This document shows, in pieces, positions 62,401 to 64,000 of a DNA stretch of 64,000 bases. The stretch comes from Elusimicrobiota bacterium (GTDB taxonomy: Bacteria > Elusimicrobiota > Elusimicrobia > FEN-1173): contig JADKHR010000001.1 of assembly GCA_016721625.1 (NCBI GenBank), forward strand, positions 868,001 to 932,000, given 5' to 3'. Numbering within the stretch: the stretch's first letter is position 1; each line of letters starts with the position of its first letter. The position numbers and the translations under genes were made by a program. A model generated the notes under the pieces. That model worked only from the letters and a program-made list of their open reading frames with translations. It was not told where the DNA came from and did no database searches.

Positions 62401-64000
62401 CCGAAGGGTCCTGCATCAGCTGGTCCAGGCTCGGCAGGGCCTCCGCCATGAGCGCCAGGCACTTCTCCAACCGTGGCGACGTGGGAACCGAAACCACGGC
62501 GGGAGCGGTTTTCCGCCCCTTCAATTTTTCCACGCTGGGCGCGGTGACAGCCTTTACGCTTGGCTCCATGCCCAGCGCTTTTTGTACCGCTTCATAGGCC
62601 TGGGTAAACCCCGCGACCACGTTCTTCTGGATTTCCGCCACCAATGCGCTCACCAGCGCGTATTGGCTGTCGATCACCGCCCCTTCCTTCGAATTCAGAC
62701 GGCCGGTGCTGAACAAGCGTCGCAGTTCGGCGATCGCTTCCGCGCTCGGGGGCTCCCCGTTTTGCGTCCCCAGGTTCACGGTAACGTTGTTTATGGCTTG
62801 ACCTAAATCGTTGACGAGATTGCCGAACGTCAGTTCATAGGCGACGGGACCCTGTGGGGGAGTGATCTTCACCATCGATTCCAACAATCGGCCCGACTCG
62901 TCATATATCAGGCTCCCCGCCACGGGGGTATAGGTCGTCGTGCCCGCGGCATCCGTAATGCTCTTGGTGTAATCCACCAAGTTCCCCTGGGCGTCGTAGA
63001 CCATGCCGGTTTGACGAATGACCTGGTGAACATCGAGCGCCACCCCGCCCGCCAGCGACGTTTCGTAAGAATCGGTGACCTGACGGAGCACTCGTCCGTC
63101 CGCGTTGTAGACAATGTCGTGCACGTCATGGGTGGTAAGTTTTAGCCCGTCTTGAACCGTTTGGACGTATCTTTTGGATCGACCCCAGGAATCGACCTCA
63201 TCCACCCGCATTGTTTCGACGGTGATCCGATCGAGTTTGTCCCCCGTTTCGCGCACGAGGTCCCGGGATTCGACCACGCGCCCGTTTTCATAGCGAATAT
63301 CGTCCAGGGAAAGTCGTTGGCCAGCGGTGTCCACGGTCACCGTTTCAGATTCGTAAGACCGGAGGCGGCCGAACCGGTCATAGGTATGCTCGCTCTCCCT
63401 CTTTCGGGAGGTTTTAAACTCTTTGTGATCCGCGTCCCATTCCGTCAGCTCGGTTTGTTCCCATGTCGTTCGGCCCAGGGCATCGTAGCGGACATCGCCA
63501 GTCGTGCGCTCCTCTGTTTTTACGCCTTGAGCGTCAACCGACCACCGTTCAAAACGTTGCGCTCGGCCCAGATCGTCAAAAGAATAGGGATCGGCCTTAT
63601 AATAGTTTTGGTGTGTGTCTCACCCAGCGCATTGGCGGTCGCCGTCAGGGTTTCCAGGAGTCGCCCGTTCGCATCGTAGACCCGGTCTTGAAGATCGCGG
63701 GTCACAGTCTTCTCGCCATCTTCCCAACGGGTCGTCGTCTGACGCAACGCGCGGCCCTTCCCGTCCGCCCTGTCTCTCGCGGTTTCTTCGCGGTAGGATC
63801 TGTAAACACCGGTCTTGGAGACCAGGTCCCAACCCACCTCGAGCGCGTGGGTGCCCGTATTGGCCACCGCCGTTCCGCTGAAGGCATTCTTTGTCTTTTC
63901 GAAGACCAGGTGGTACCCCGGCAGGCCCACTCCCTTCTGGGTCAATCGGAACCCGTCGGTGGTTTCACCGGCGGCATTGTGGGCTAGGTTCCATTCCGCC
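53424..64000 (-). CDS. Giant YD-repeat protein with C-terminal DUF900-like hydrolase (putative polymorphic toxin 2); 5' end outside window; two one-base frameshifts
   Basis: More than 3500 codons are present. The N-terminal part holds many YD repeats (VYDANGRLLETL, RYDALGRTTWEQ, VYNADGRVLRQ, FDGLNRPILQTRTT). The hydrophobic core (PLLNVVLVVMPVMAAFVASGSLGG and on) is about 80 percent like giant 1. Helical regions and the near-identical linker (PPILDFGARD to DEDHDVDSQ) follow. The C-terminal ~230 residues are an alpha/beta hydrolase of DUF900 type: LDLYIHGYNVGS, SWSGDLGNN, nucleophile elbow NATTHSLGARVI, and a late His in INNHGDIYED. Frame breaks near 62144 (TT) and 63606 (TTTT) are each repaired by one base. 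The stop overlaps the lipoprotein start. Confidence 0.85.
54620..54990 (-). repeat. Linker module nearly identical to 38070-38430
   Basis: Second copy of the linker preceding the C-terminal hydrolase. Long uninterrupted identical blocks, such as around 54800-54840, match the first copy in the same orientation. Confidence 0.75.
56399..56869 (-). CDS. Overlapping internal ORF, coiled-coil protein (inside giant gene 2, +1 frame)
   Basis: A 156-codon ORF lies wholly within the giant gene in the +1 frame. GTG 56869 is preceded by a near-perfect Shine-Dalgarno GGAGGTGA with 5-base spacing (the open frame extends to TTG 56896). The product starts GFFKRLFGKKEGG and has a Ser/Glu/Pro-rich segment with PLTPEEMQEFQKELREG. 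A long coiled coil follows with two GKRLDSE heptads and ends LEDLKREARTLGAQV. Its composition is much more protein-like than that of the giant frame over the same DNA, which is Gly/Arg-rich. It corresponds to the ORF at 38849-39073 in giant gene 1. Function unknown. Confidence 0.55.
   Translation of the reverse strand: MGFFKRLFGKKEGGLPPSEKESAGSSVESRPLTPEEMQEFQKELREGVGRDDEEIKKLQAQQKGFAQARDSFAETERRLKEMGPDFQRLLKKSDELLAENSHLGKRLDSEGKRLDSEVSRLLELKNKFLALSQSDPDYSKKLEDLKREARTLGAQV
56519..56560. repeat. Two tandem copies of a 21-bp unit
   Basis: The unit CGGAGTCTAACCTCTTCCCCT is repeated with little change. It encodes one heptad (GKRLDSE) in the internal frame and EEVRLRG in the giant frame, parallel to the different 21-bp repeat at 38929-38970. 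Confidence 0.75.

Overview
The window comes from a diderm, LPS-making bacterium with fairly GC-rich DNA. It encodes a long Raetz-type lipid A operon, an OmpH/Skp chaperone, two PorV/UPF0164-like beta-barrel proteins, an autotransporter and lipoproteins. Secreted proteins end in FlgD/sorting-like beta domains, and giant YD-repeat proteins are present. This combination fits Elusimicrobiota or a neighbouring candidate lineage. That placement is an inference from gene content and is not proven. No rRNA, tRNA or CRISPR array was seen.

Layout. 1-3.9 kb: the start of coaD, then a + strand glycan cluster (methyltransferase, GT2, membrane glycosyltransferase with TPR tail). 4.2-6.5 kb: recG diverging from rpmB, with a clear rpmB promoter. 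6.6-17.9 kb: one long minus-strand operon, mostly with 1-4 bp overlaps: ompH-lpxD-lpxC-fabZ-lpxA-lpxI-Gfo/Idh-lpxB-msbA-ZIP-thiS-thiG-PorV-like. 18-27 kb: envelope and secreted proteins (serpin, PorV-like, papain-like protease with beta domains, autotransporter). 27.2-30 kb: an IS110-family element with a structured downstream flank, next to an IS256-family element with 9-bp target duplications and a broken transposase. 30.3-35.3 kb: mscS, GT4, tail-collar protein, SEC-C/TPR protein. 35.5-36.5 kb: a RAYT transposase gene bounded by perfect 18-bp inverted repeats.

36.5-64 kb is the most interesting part. Two giant paralogous YD-repeat proteins (at 37.0-43.6 kb and 53.4 kb to beyond the window end) share a hydrophobic core and a nearly identical linker. 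They then diverge completely into different C-terminal alpha/beta-hydrolase domains. Each overlaps by 4 bp a downstream lipoprotein gene, and the two lipoproteins are unrelated. This is the layout expected of polymorphic toxin-immunity loci with lipase-like warheads. Each giant gene also carries, at an equivalent place and in the same +1 frame, an internal ORF with a strong Shine-Dalgarno sequence and 21-bp (one-heptad) repeats encoding a coiled-coil protein. Between the two loci lie a type II restriction-modification pair with a palindromic operator inside the methylase promoter, and an integrative element (tyrosine recombinase, degenerate recombinase paralogue, methyltransferase, HTH protein, Prim-Pol/RepA-like replication protein with iteron-like repeats).

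At least seven otherwise intact genes are split by single-base losses, mostly in homopolymers. This looks more like uncorrected sequencing error than true decay, and those genes are annotated here across the break.
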